Part shown: positions 56,667-64,000 of the stretch, piece by piece
How positions within the stretch are numbered: position 1 is the stretch's first letter
Layout of the letters: the number at the start of each line of letters is the position of its first letter
Assembly: GCF_024506435.1 (NCBI RefSeq)
Contig: NZ_JANIET010000001.1
Span: 930,001 to 994,000 of the forward strand
Direction: 5' to 3'
Source of the DNA: Pantoea trifolii
Lineage (GTDB): Bacteria; Pseudomonadota; Gammaproteobacteria; Enterobacterales; Enterobacteriaceae
DNA: 64,000 nt
Made by a program: the position numbers and the translations under genes
Notes under the pieces: model-generated
Database searches by the model: none
What the model was told of the DNA's origin: nothing
The model's input: only the letters and a program-made list of their open reading frames with translations

Positions 56667-57047
56667 TTTGAAATTCTCCCGGTGTTAGTCTCTGGACGCA
56701 TTTGCTGTACAGAGGCTAGTTGCCGGGGGAGTTTCACCCGATGTTCTCAGCTTTACCCGTGGCAACAGCCCAGCGTTGCCACACCTTTCCACTTTCCTCC
56801 CGTCTTTCTGCACACTCTCCATTTCTCCTTCTTGCACTCATCCCGCGTCTCATGTCAAATAGCGCCCCATGCAATCGATTGCGCGCATGTTCCGTGCATT
56901 TAGTGCGGCGCAAAACATCAGGATGCGTGAATTTCATCTCATGAAGCGTCATCCTTTGCGTTCCGGCCGGGCGGAGCAGCCTACGCCATGATGAGCAGTC
57001 ATCCTTGTGGCTGCGTGTTGATAAAGCTTGAAATTCTGGAGAGACAG
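56667..57047. other. Intergenic region glycosyltransferase-sdaC
   Basis: No credible gene. GTGGCAAC/GTTGCCAC (56759-56766 and 56775-56782) is a perfect hairpin with an eight-base loop. The remainder presumably holds the sdaC promoter; I see no clear operator. Confidence 0.5.
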
Positions 57048-58337
57048 ATGGACAACTCACAAACCGGTACGCTTGGCACCGTAGAAACGGCGGCTAAGGG
57101 CTGGCGTAAGAGTGATACCGTGTGGATGCTGGGTCTGTACGGTACGGCGATTGGTGCGGGCGTGCTTTTTCTACCGATTAACGCTGGTGCAGGCGGGCTG
57201 ATTCCGCTGATTATCATGGCGATTCTTGCCTTCCCAATGACCTATTACGCGCACCGCGCGTTAACGCGCTTTGTCCTCTCCGGTAAAAATCCCGGCGAAG
57301 ACATTACCGAAGTGGTGGAAGAGCACTTCGGCGTGGGCGCGGGTAAGGTCATCACTTTGCTCTACTTCTTTGCCATCTATCCGATCTTGCTGATGTACAG
57401 CGTGGCGATCACCAATACCGTCGATAGCTTTATCGTGCATCAGCTGGGGCTGGTTTCGCCGCCACGCGTGCTGCTGTCGCTGATTCTGATCATCGGCATG
57501 ATGACGGTGGTGCGCTTTGGCGAGCAGATGATTGTGAAAGCGATGAGCGTGCTGGTGTTTCCGTTTGTGGCGGTGCTGATGCTGCTGGCGGCTTATCTGG
57601 TGCCGCACTGGCATGGCGCGGCGCTGGAAACCTTATCGTTAAACGCGAATGTAAGCGGCCACGGCATTCTGATGACGCTATGGTTAGCGATTCCGGTGAT
57701 GGTGTTCTCCTTTAACCATTCGCCGATCATCTCCTCTTTTGCCGTTGCCAAGCGCGATGAGTACGGCGCAGGCGCGGAGAAGAAGTGTTCGCGCATTCTG
57801 GCGAACGCCCATCTACTTATGGTGGTGACGGTGATGTTCTTTGTGTTCAGCTGCGTGCTGAGCTTGTCGCCCGCCGATCTGCAGGCGGCGAAAGATCAGA
57901 ACATCACTATTCTGTCTTACTTAGCCAACCACTTTAATGTGCCGATGATTGCGTGGATGGGGCCGATTGTTGCGATGGTGGCGATCACCAAATCGTTTCT
58001 CGGGCATTATCTGGGTGCGCGTGAAGGGTTTAACGGCATGGTGGTGAAGTCACTGCGCAGTCGCGGAAAAACCGTTACGCCGCAGCGCCTGAATCGCCTG
58101 ACCACCGCGTTTATGCTGCTGACCACCTGGCTGGTGGCGACACTTAACCCCAGTATTCTTGGCATGATTGAAACGCTGGGCGGGCCGATCATTGCGATGA
58201 TTCTGTTCCTGATGCCGATGTACGCCATCCAGAAAGTGCCGGCGATGCGTCAGTACAGCGGGAAGATCAGTAACGTGTTTGTGGTGATTGTCGGCGTGCT
58301 GGCGATTTCGTCGATTGCGTATTCGCTGGTGAGTTAG
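57048..58337 (+). CDS. sdaC: Serine transporter SdaC
   Basis: A 429-residue proton-coupled amino-acid permease of the hydroxy/aromatic amino acid family, the same length as E. coli Sda[41 protein letters not shown] and [20 protein letters not shown] are near-identical to SdaC. About eleven membrane segments. GGAGAG precedes the ATG at 57048. In E. coli sdaC is followed by the serine deaminase sdaB; here no deaminase gene follows. Confidence 0.94.
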   Translation: MDNSQTGTLGTVETAAKGWRKSDTVWMLGLYGTAIGAGVLFLPINAGAGGLIPLIIMAILAFPMTYYAHRALTRFVLSGKNPGEDITEVVEEHFGVGAGKVITLLYFFAIYPILLMYSVAITNTVDSFIVHQLGLVSPPRVLLSLILIIGMMTVVRFGEQMIVKAMSVLVFPFVAVLMLLAAYLVPHWHGAALETLSLNANVSGHGILMTLWLAIPVMVFSFNHSPIISSFAVAKRDEYGAGAEKKCSRILANAHLLMVVTVMFFVFSCVLSLSPADLQAAKDQNITILSYLANHFNVPMIAWMGPIVAMVAITKSFLGHYLGAREGFNGMVVKSLRSRGKTVTPQRLNRLTTAFMLLTTWLVATLNPSILGMIETLGGPIIAMILFLMPMYAIQKVPAMRQYSGKISNVFVVIVGVLAISSIAYSLVS

Positions 58338-58340
58338 CAT

Positions 58341-58366
58341 TGTAGGGGCGCCATTAATGGCGCTCA
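58341..58366. repeat. Palindromic intergenic repeat
   Basis: TGTAGGGGCGCCATTAATGGCG begins the element: GCGCCAT/ATGGCGC forms the stem. It lies three bases after the sdaC stop and may act as its terminator. Same family as at 16691 and 32718. Confidence 0.7.
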
Positions 58367-58490
58367 GTTAAGCATTGAGCGACTTTCGTTCGCCAGTTGC
58401 TGAGGCAGTTGCAGCACCTTCGTGCGGCGACCGAGCAGAGAGCGCCTGGCCGCGCCCTCTGCACTCCCGGGCCTTGCGCCAGCCCAACCC

Positions 58491-58590
58491 GCCGCTGCGC
58501 GGTACCTTCACTCATTCACGATTCCTGACGGACCGGTGGCGATTCGCTCCTGCTCAGCGCCACCTCTCGCCGCATCCATGCGGCTCGCCC
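58491..58590 (+). repeat. GC-rich structured module, copy A
   Basis: Contains in order GCCGCTGCGCGGTACCTTC (58491-58509), CTGACGGACCGG (58526-58537) and the hairpin GCCGCAT-CC-ATGCGGC. The same three parts in the same order occur at 60647-60755 and, on the other strand, at 60955-61036. No protein is predicted with confidence. The surrounding intergenic stretch 58338-58719 holds no gene. Confidence 0.6.
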
Positions 58591-58685
58591 TGGAATCCCT
58601 CATTCGCTCAGCGGTTTGGGATGTCGCCTCAACACCGTCGCTGTAGCAGTCGTGCGTATTCTTAACTCAAAATCGCTATAAATCC

Positions 58686-58712
58686 CGTAGGGTTGCCATT
58701 CATGGCAACCTG
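58686..58712. repeat. Palindromic intergenic repeat
   Basis: CGTAGGGTTGCCATTCATGG continues to CAACCTG; GGTTGCCAT/ATGGCAACC is a perfect 9-bp stem. It lies just after the chemoreceptor gene on the minus strand. Confidence 0.75.
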
Positions 58713-58719
58713 TTTATCT

Positions 58720-60276
58720 TTACACCGCCGCCGTTTTAAACACACTCATTGACTGCGCCAGACGATCGGCCTGTTCCTGCAACGCCTGCGACGCCGCTGA
58801 GGCTTCCTGCACCAACGCGGCGTTCTGCTGCGTTACCGCTTCCATCTGCGTAATCGCCGAGTTGATCTCGCTGATACCGCTGCTCTGCTCGCTGCTGGCA
58901 ATGGTGATTTCGCTCATGATGTCCGCCACGCTTTTCACGCTGTTAACCACTTCACCGATGGTTGAACCGGCGTGTGTCACCAGACGGCTACCTTCATCTA
59001 CCTGCGCCACTGAATCTTCGATCAACACCTTGATCTCTTTCGCCGCAGATGCCGAACGTGCCGCCAGATTACGCACTTCGGTGGCCACCACGGCGAAGCC
59101 ACGGCCTTGTTCACCGGCGCGTGCGGCTTCGACGGCGGCGTTAAGGGAAAGAATGTTGGTTTGGAAAGCGATAGAGTCGATTACGCTGATAATATCAACG
59201 ATCTTCTTCGAAGAGAGCGTAATCGCTTCCATCTTCTCGATCACCTGTTCCATCACTACGCCGCCTTGCTTCGCCACGTTGGAGGTATTGGCCACCAGCT
59301 GATTGGCTTCGCGCGCGTTCTCGGCGTTGTGCTTGACGGTGGCGGTCATCTGCTCCATCGCTGACGCGGTCTCTTCCAGCGAGCTGGCCTGCTGTTCGGT
59401 ACGCGACGAGAGATCGATGTTGCCGCTTGAGATCTGATTTGATGCCACGGCAATGGTATCGGAACCGGCGCGCACATCGGAAACGATGGTCAGCAAGTTG
59501 TCGTTCATCGCCTGCAGCGCCTGCATCAGCACCGCCGTTTCATCTTTGCCGCTCACTTCTATATGTGAACTGAGATCGCCTGCTGCGACTTTTCCTGCTA
59601 TTTCCACCGCTTCATTCAGCGGACGCACAATCGATCGCGTCAGCATAAAGCCCAACACGATGGCGGCGGCAATGGCGATAGCAGAGAAGATCAGCGTCAT
59701 CTCAATGGCTGATGAGCCGTTATCAATAATTTTTGCGCCTTCCTGCTCCAGCTGTTGTGACTGTGAGTTGGCAAACGCCACGGCGCTATCGAGAAAGGCA
59801 TTCTGCGTGCTGGTAATGGATTTCAGTACATAGGCGCTGGCGGCATCAGCATCGCCTGCATGTACCAGATTCAGCAGCGCATTTTTCTCCGCTTCAAACT
59901 TGTCGCTGGCGGCTAACAGACCGGCAATCTTCTTTTTACCCACTTCAGTCACCTGCACCGCTTTGATTTTATTCATCGCGCTGTTGGTTTTGTCAGTGGC
60001 GTCCGCTAATTGCTGATAACGTTTGACGTTATTTTCCGGACGCGTGGTATCAATCACGATGCCGCGCAGATATTTGATCTGTTCGTTCACGCCGTCGCGC
60101 ACGTCAAAGCCAAGACGGACTTTCATGTAGCGATCTTCAACGATCGAGGTAATGCCGGTTTTGATGTTGTTAATTTTGGTTATCGACGTGACGCCGACGA
60201 TGATTAACAGTGCCACCACCAGACCAAAGGCGATGCCCAGACGGACGCCGACCTTCATATTTTTTAAGCTCAACAT
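58720..60276 (-). CDS. Methyl-accepting chemotaxis protein
   Basis: A 518-residue receptor with TM1 (about 10-31), a four-helix-bundle ligand domain, TM2 (about 190-212), HAMP (about 213-265) and a signalling domain with the hairpin tip IDSIAFQTNILSLNAAVEAA, RAGEQGRGFAVVATEVRNLA. It ends KTAAV without the NWETF-type pentapeptide that tethers CheR/CheB in Tsr and Tar. The ATG at 60276 follows GGGGAGA. A very good FliA promoter lies about 150 bp upstream, so it is part of the flagellar late regulon. Ligand unknown. Confidence 0.93.
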   Translation of the reverse strand: MLSLKNMKVGVRLGIAFGLVVALLIIVGVTSITKINNIKTGITSIVEDRYMKVRLGFDVRDGVNEQIKYLRGIVIDTTRPENNVKRYQQLADATDKTNSAMNKIKAVQVTEVGKKKIAGLLAASDKFEAEKNALLNLVHAGDADAASAYVLKSITSTQNAFLDSAVAFANSQSQQLEQEGAKIIDNGSSAIEMTLIFSAIAIAAAIVLGFMLTRSIVRPLNEAVEIAGKVAAGDLSSHIEVSGKDETAVLMQALQAMNDNLLTIVSDVRAGSDTIAVASNQISSGNIDLSSRTEQQASSLEETASAMEQMTATVKHNAENAREANQLVANTSNVAKQGGVVMEQVIEKMEAITLSSKKIVDIISVIDSIAFQTNILSLNAAVEAARAGEQGRGFAVVATEVRNLAARSASAAKEIKVLIEDSVAQVDEGSRLVTHAGSTIGEVVNSVKSVADIMSEITIASSEQSSGISEINSAITQMEAVTQQNAALVQEASAASQALQEQADRLAQSMSVFKTAAV

Positions 60277-60421
60277 TGGATCTCCCCGTAATGCCAAAAA
60301 TTGATGTTTTCAAGACGGACAAGCAGGCAAGGTGCCCGCTTCAGGTTGATGTTTTGTAAGGTGAAAATCGTTGCGCAGCGTGACAAAGCTGGTATGGCAG
60401 CACCGGCGCAAGCGCTATCAG

Positions 60422-60448
60422 TTATCGGTTGTTAATGTTTTAACTTTA
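60422..60448 (-). promoter_or_regulatory. FliA (sigma-28) promoter of the chemoreceptor gene
   Basis: On the minus strand TAAAGTTA (-35), an 11-bp spacer and ACCGATAA (-10) match TAAAGTTT-N11-GCCGATAA at 14 of 16 positions. Confidence 0.85.
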
Positions 60449-60524
60449 ATTTTTTAGAGGTACGTCACAGTTTGGTTAATGACGTTAACATTGAGATTTG
60501 GCTGGACGGGAATGCTGGGGATTT

Positions 60525-60550
60525 TGTAGGGTGCGCATTCATGCGCACCT
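60525..60550. repeat. Palindromic intergenic repeat
   Basis: TGTAGGGTGCGCATTCATGC continues to GCACCT; GGTGCGCAT/ATGCGCACC is a 9-bp stem. Sixth locus of the dispersed palindrome family, here with a changed but still paired stem. Confidence 0.75.
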
Positions 60551-60646
60551 GGTTAACTGGTTGAGATGAATGGCGTAATACTGAAATCATGTTTCCCTGA
60601 ATTTGGTGCGGGCTCTGACGCATCTGCTGCGTCACGGGCCGTCCTC

Positions 60647-60755
60647 GCGCCGCTAACGCGGTACCTTCGGCTTCCACGTTGTGCCAACGGACCGTTCGCG
60701 GATCGGCCGTCCTGGCCGGCCCCGAACTGCCTCACGCATCCATGCGTGAGGCTCC
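60647..60755 (+). repeat. GC-rich structured module, copy B
   Basis: GCGCCGCTAACGCGGTACCT (60647-60666), then AACGGACCG, then the hairpin GCCTCACGCAT-CC-ATGCGTGAGGC, an 11-bp perfect stem. Confidence 0.6.
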
Positions 60756-60954
60756 TGGCCCAACGTAAAAGCCTCAGCGCTGCGAATGCCCTTTTGCCGC
60801 AGCAGACGTGCCAGCGCCTCTGGAAATGTGCCCTTTTCAACAACACGCACTGAAGCTTACGAGCAGGCCGGGGACACTTTTGGGCAGGCAATCCGCAGCG
60901 CTGAACGGAACGAGGAAGCCAGGAGAGCCCGCAGGACGCGGGCGAAAGGCAGAG

Positions 60955-61036
60955 CCGGGACATGGAAGTCCCGTCTCAGCCGGTCCGTCAGGCAGACGAG
61001 CGAAGTGAAGGCACCGCGATAGCGGCGCGAGGACCG
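60955..61036 (-). repeat. GC-rich structured module, copy C
   Basis: Read on the minus strand: GCGCCGCTATCGCGGTGCCT, then CTGACGGACCGG, then the hairpin CGGGAC-TTCCAT-GTCCCG. Confidence 0.6.
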
Positions 61037-61120
61037 CCAGACCAAAAGTGTCCCGGGCCAGCGCAAGCGTCGTTGGCTTAACTGACAAGCATTACGCCAT
61101 GAAGGGGGGCGTTACGATAA

Positions 61121-62083
61121 TTAACGCGGCTTTTTCAGCACGCCGTGAATCACATTCGACAGCTCGTTGATTTCGAACTTCGCTACGTAACCATCGGCAC
61201 CGACTTTACGCACGTGATCTTCGTTGGCGCTGCCGGAGAGCGATGAGTGAATCACCACCGGAATCTGACGCAGATTGTTATCGCGCTTGATGTTGCGCGT
61301 TAAGGTAAAGCCATCCATTTCCGGCATTTCGAGATCGGTCAGCACCAGCGCGATCTTGTCGTGGATCGATTCACCGTTGGCTGCGGCTTCTTTCTGCATC
61401 TCGTTAATTTTGATCCAGGCTTCAAGACCGGTGTTGTGCATAATCGCCGGGATGCCCATGCTTTTCAGGCCTTGCTCCAGCAGCTGACGCGCCACTTTGG
61501 AATCTTCCGCCACAATCGCTACCTGACCTGGCTTCAGATTGAAGTCTTTGGCGGTCTCTGCGCTCGGCTCAACGCCGCGCACGGAAGGAATGATGTCATA
61601 CAGAATCTGCTCAACGTCCAGCACCATCGCCAGATTGTTGCTCTGACCATCGGTATCCAGACAAGCGATGCTGGTGATGTTGCGGCTGCCGATGCCCGCT
61701 TCAGCGGTATGCACCTGGCTCCAGTCGAGACGCACAATGTTCTCCACCGATTCCACGGCAAACGCCTGAGTGCTGCGCGCATATTCGGTCACCAGCAGCA
61801 GGTTAAGGCCGGTTTCCGGTTTGCAACCGGTCACGGCAGGCAGATCGATAACCGGAATAAACTGGCCGCGAATACTCGCCATGCCGAGCAGCGGCGATTG
61901 CATGCCCGCAGCGCGGGTGATGGTTGGCATCGGCACGATTTCACGCAGTTTAAACACGTTGATGCCGTACAGCTCAGATTTGCCTTTCAGCTGATCGGAA
62001 CCCAGTCGGAACAACAGCAGTTCGAATTTATTGGAAAGCGCAAGGTTGGCGCGTTCATCGATCTCTTTCTGAAAATTATCCAT
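61121..62083 (-). CDS. cheV: Chemotaxis protein CheV
   Basis: A 320-residue coupling protein with an N-terminal CheW-like domain (about 10-165) and a C-terminal receiver domain. The phospho-acceptor is D250 (LVLTDLEMPEMDGF), with acidic pocket E193/D194 (IVAEDSKVARQ). It links receptors to CheA and is found in Salmonella and Erwiniaceae but not E. coli K-12. The second of two tandem ATGs (62083) has better spacing to GAGG. A weak FliA promoter lies upstream. Confidence 0.94.
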   Translation of the reverse strand: MDNFQKEIDERANLALSNKFELLLFRLGSDQLKGKSELYGINVFKLREIVPMPTITRAAGMQSPLLGMASIRGQFIPVIDLPAVTGCKPETGLNLLLVTEYARSTQAFAVESVENIVRLDWSQVHTAEAGIGSRNITSIACLDTDGQSNNLAMVLDVEQILYDIIPSVRGVEPSAETAKDFNLKPGQVAIVAEDSKVARQLLEQGLKSMGIPAIMHNTGLEAWIKINEMQKEAAANGESIHDKIALVLTDLEMPEMDGFTLTRNIKRDNNLRQIPVVIHSSLSGSANEDHVRKVGADGYVAKFEINELSNVIHGVLKKPR

Positions 62084-62142
62084 CATGGCCTCGGAGCAGA
62101 TCTGGGCTGGGTAAAGGGCAGGGCAATATCGCCGTGATTAAC

Positions 62143-62169
62143 TTATCGGCAGAAGAGAAAAAAAATGAA
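62143..62169 (-). promoter_or_regulatory. Possible FliA promoter of cheV
   Basis: On the minus strand GCCGATAA (62143-62150) is a perfect sigma-28 -10 box about 60 bp upstream of cheV. The -35 region (TTCATTTT) matches only half of the consensus, so this is weaker than the promoter at 60422. Confidence 0.5.
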
Positions 62170-62190
62170 GGGGAGATAACGGAAATTTTA

Positions 62191-62214
62191 GCGTGAGAGC
62201 GATCGCCCTCACGC
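62191..62214 (-). terminator. Hairpin after dbpA
   Basis: GCGTGAG/CTCACGC stem with a ten-base loop, followed on the minus strand by TAAAATTT. A modest terminator 10 bp past the dbpA stop. Confidence 0.5.
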
Positions 62215-62223
62215 GGGTACGAT

Positions 62224-63603
62224 TTATTTCAACAGAATGGCGCGCACGCTTTTACCTTTGATCTTGCCCTCTTTCAGCTTGATCAGCGCTTTCTTCGCCT
62301 GAGCGGCGTCGATAGCTACATAGGCGTGCGTGGCCGTCATATCGATCTTGCCGATCTGATCGCCGCTGAAACCGGCTTCGCCGGTCAAGGCACCCAGAAT
62401 ATCGCCGGGACGGATTTTGGCTTTGCGGCCACCATCAATGCACAGCGTCATTTTGGTCGCCGGCAGCGATTTGGCGCTGGTGCCTTTCAGCGTGCTGGAG
62501 GAAACCCAGTTAAGCTTCTGCTGCAGATACTCTTCCAGCGCATTGGCGCGCACCATTTCATCGGGGGCGACAAAGCTCACCGCCAGACCTTTCTCACCCG
62601 CACGACCGGTGCGGCCGATACGGTGAATGTGCACTTCCGGATCCCACGCCAGCTGGAAATTCACCACCAGCGCCAGCGACTTGATATCCAAACCGCGCGC
62701 GGCGACATCGGTGGCGATCAATACGCGGATGCTGCCGTTGGCGAAGCGAATCAGCACGCGCTCACGATCGCGCTGCTCGAGATCGCCATGCAGCGCTAAC
62801 GCACTGATATCACGTTCGTTGAGCGCGGCGGCCACGTCGTCACACTCGCGCTTGGTGTTACAGAACACCACGCAGGAGGCCGGTTGCTGCTGGCTGAGCA
62901 GCGCACCGAGTAGGCTGTGACGCTCTTTGGCACTGGCTTCAATAAACTGCTGCTCAATGGTTGGTAACTCGGTTTTATCTTCGGTGGCGACCGCCAGCGC
63001 ATCGCGCTGAAAACGCTGGCTGAGGCTGGCGATGGTATCCGGCCAGGTCGCAGAGAACAGCAGCGTCTGGCGCGTTTCCGGCGTAAAGCCGATGATCGCT
63101 TCCATATCGTCGCGAAAGCCCATCTCCAGCATGCGATCGGCTTCATCCAGCACCAGCGTTTGCAGCTGGCTGAGATCGAGGTTGTCGCGCTTCAGGTGAT
63201 CGAGCAAACGGCCCGGCGTGCCGACCACAATGTGGGGCGCATGCACTAAGGAATCGCGCTGCGCGCTCATTGGCTGGCCGCCGCACAGCGTCAGAATTTT
63301 GATATTGCGCGTAAAACGCGCCAGCTGGCGCAGCACGTTACTGACCTGATCGGCCAGTTCACGCGTCGGGCACAGAATCAGCGCCTGGGTGTGAAACTGG
63401 CTGTTATCGATGCGGTTCAGCAAACCCACGCCAAAGGCGGCGGTTTTGCCACTGCCGGTTTTCGCCTGCGCACGCACGTCGCGCCCTTCCAGAATCGCGG
63501 GCAGGGAAGCGGCCTGAATCGGCGTCATGGCGTCGAAACCCATCTCGCGCAGGTTATCGAGTTGGCTGGCGGGCAGTTGCGTCAGGGTAGAAAAAGCAGT
63601 CAC
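62224..63603 (-). CDS. dbpA: ATP-dependent RNA helicase DbpA
   Basis: A 459-residue DEAD-box helicase. Motifs in order: Q motif near MTPIQAASLP, Walker A AKTGSGKT, LVLDEADRMLEMGF (DEAD), SAT, and HRIGRTGRAG. The C-terminal RNA-binding domain (about 385-459, from LCIDGGRKAKIRPGDILGAL) directs it to 23S rRNA hairpin 92. The start is GTG at 63603 (VTAFSTLTQLP), matching the E. coli N-terminus; the frame open to 63675 is not used. Confidence 0.95.
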   Translation of the reverse strand: MTAFSTLTQLPASQLDNLREMGFDAMTPIQAASLPAILEGRDVRAQAKTGSGKTAAFGVGLLNRIDNSQFHTQALILCPTRELADQVSNVLRQLARFTRNIKILTLCGGQPMSAQRDSLVHAPHIVVGTPGRLLDHLKRDNLDLSQLQTLVLDEADRMLEMGFRDDMEAIIGFTPETRQTLLFSATWPDTIASLSQRFQRDALAVATEDKTELPTIEQQFIEASAKERHSLLGALLSQQQPASCVVFCNTKRECDDVAAALNERDISALALHGDLEQRDRERVLIRFANGSIRVLIATDVAARGLDIKSLALVVNFQLAWDPEVHIHRIGRTGRAGEKGLAVSFVAPDEMVRANALEEYLQQKLNWVSSSTLKGTSAKSLPATKMTLCIDGGRKAKIRPGDILGALTGEAGFSGDQIGKIDMTATHAYVAIDAAQAKKALIKLKEGKIKGKSVRAILLK

Positions 63604-64000
63604 GGGAAAGTCTCTAATTGCGGGTAGGATTGCGGCGGTCAGTCTGGCAGAAAGGGGCGTGATCGGCAATGGCAAAAGCGCCGCTGGTTCCTACTTGAAA
63701 TCAGTTAGCGTTATACCCGATCTGTCTCTTTTTTAGACATTCAATGGTGCGAAGTTCTAATGCTTTTAAGGTTGATTTGATCCTGAGAAGTTGCGTTAAA
63801 AAAAGACATCTTTAACGAAAATGGAGAATTAGCGTTGTGAAACAAATGTTATCACGTCTTTTGGCACCCTTTTTAGAGGTGTCTCGCTAATGAATGGCTG
63901 CGGTTAGGTAAAATTCTGATTAAAACGAATGGCTGATTTGCTTTATATTTAGCGCGCCATTTGGCTAATTATTAAAAACCCATAATATTTCAGAGGTCAT
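63604..64000. other. Region upstream of dbpA to window end
   Basis: About 400 bp, AT-rich, without a normal-sized gene. A 17-codon frame (GTG at 63837 to TAA at 63890, MKQMLSRLLAPFLEVSR) has GGAGAA about 8 bp upstream and could be a leader peptide. The window ends in CAGAGGTCAT, which looks like a ribosome binding site followed by a possible start codon. Confidence 0.35.

Larger units (their letters stand above)
60551..61120. other. Non-coding stretch with modules B and C
   Basis: 570 bp with no credible gene: short frames on both strands are Arg/Pro-rich, lack ribosome binding sites and overlap one another. Module B (plus strand, 60647-60755) and module C (minus strand, 60955-61036) form a large imperfect inverted repeat sharing GTCCTCGCGCCGCT and CGCGGT-CCTTC. 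GGCTTAACTGAC (61074-61085) resembles the end of the IS4 remnants at 19451 and 21723. Confidence 0.6.

Noticed and set aside
60566..61088. Several 60-136-residue frames on both strands
   Set aside because: They overlap each other, are Arg/Pro/Ala-rich, lack ribosome binding sites and coincide with the structured repeat modules.

Overview
The window is chromosomal DNA of a gamma-proteobacterium of the order Enterobacterales, most likely family Erwiniaceae and probably Pantoea. The backbone from fadE to proA (fadE, gmhA, yafJ, yafK, dinB, pepD, gpt, frsA, crl, phoE, proB, proA) follows the E. coli order and the proteins look strongly E. coli-like. Added to it are traits common in plant-associated Pantoea and Erwinia: a purine/ureide catabolic cluster, a complete methionine salvage set, CheV, and an RfaH/JUMPstart-type polysaccharide operon. 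Genus is an inference; order and the backbone gene identities are well supported.

Layout. 1-9560: nitrogen scavenging from purines. hpxW-hpxX-hpxY (oxamate/oxalurate branch) run leftward; an RpiR regulator and then an ABC transporter with hpxJ, hpxK, uraD (hpxQ) and uraH (hpxT) run rightward. Both arms carry near-consensus sigma-54 promoters, and one has an NtrC-like site, so the cluster is probably switched on by nitrogen limitation. 9703-12668: catalase-peroxidase katG, then a higBA toxin-antitoxin pair with an inverted-repeat operator. 12801-19070: methionine salvage (yafV omega-amidase, ybdL aminotransferase, mtnBCD, mtnA, mtnK) with MetJ boxes in both divergent promoters. 19071-21765: an accessory island between mtnK and fadE, bracketed by two 392-bp direct repeats of an IS4-type transposase 3' end. 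It contains an orphan type VI secretion gene hcp, a two-TM putative immunity protein, a frameshifted Tlde1/DUF2778-type L,D-transpeptidase-like effector, and the 5' stub of a muramidase gene.

21766-28822: fadE, gmhA, yafJ, yafK, an FkbM methyltransferase and LexA-controlled dinB. 28901-32493: a ribose-type sugar ABC transporter of unknown substrate. 32841-40682: pepD, gpt, frsA, crl, phoE (with a Pho box), proBA. 41036-45697: a compact phage-derived module consisting of an S24 repressor, a long structured leader, an unknown small protein, endolysin, holin, nested Rz/Rz1 spanins and a beta-helix tailspike-like protein, with no capsid, terminase or integrase genes. This is the most intriguing unit in the window, because it resembles a holin/endolysin/spanin protein-release cassette carrying its own cargo.

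45857-52348: a ferric/phosphosugar-type ABC transporter and a CitAB/DcuSR-type two-component system. 53109-56666: JUMPstart/ops site followed by glycosyltransferase, Wzx flippase, glycosyltransferase. 57048-63603: serine transporter sdaC, a methyl-accepting chemotaxis protein with a very good FliA promoter, cheV and dbpA.

Intergenic regions carry two kinds of repeated structure: short palindromes of the type GTAGGGTCGCCAT..ATGGCGACC at six loci, and a longer GC-rich module in three copies (58491-58590, 60647-60755, 60955-61036) whose hairpin stems differ in sequence while pairing is kept.
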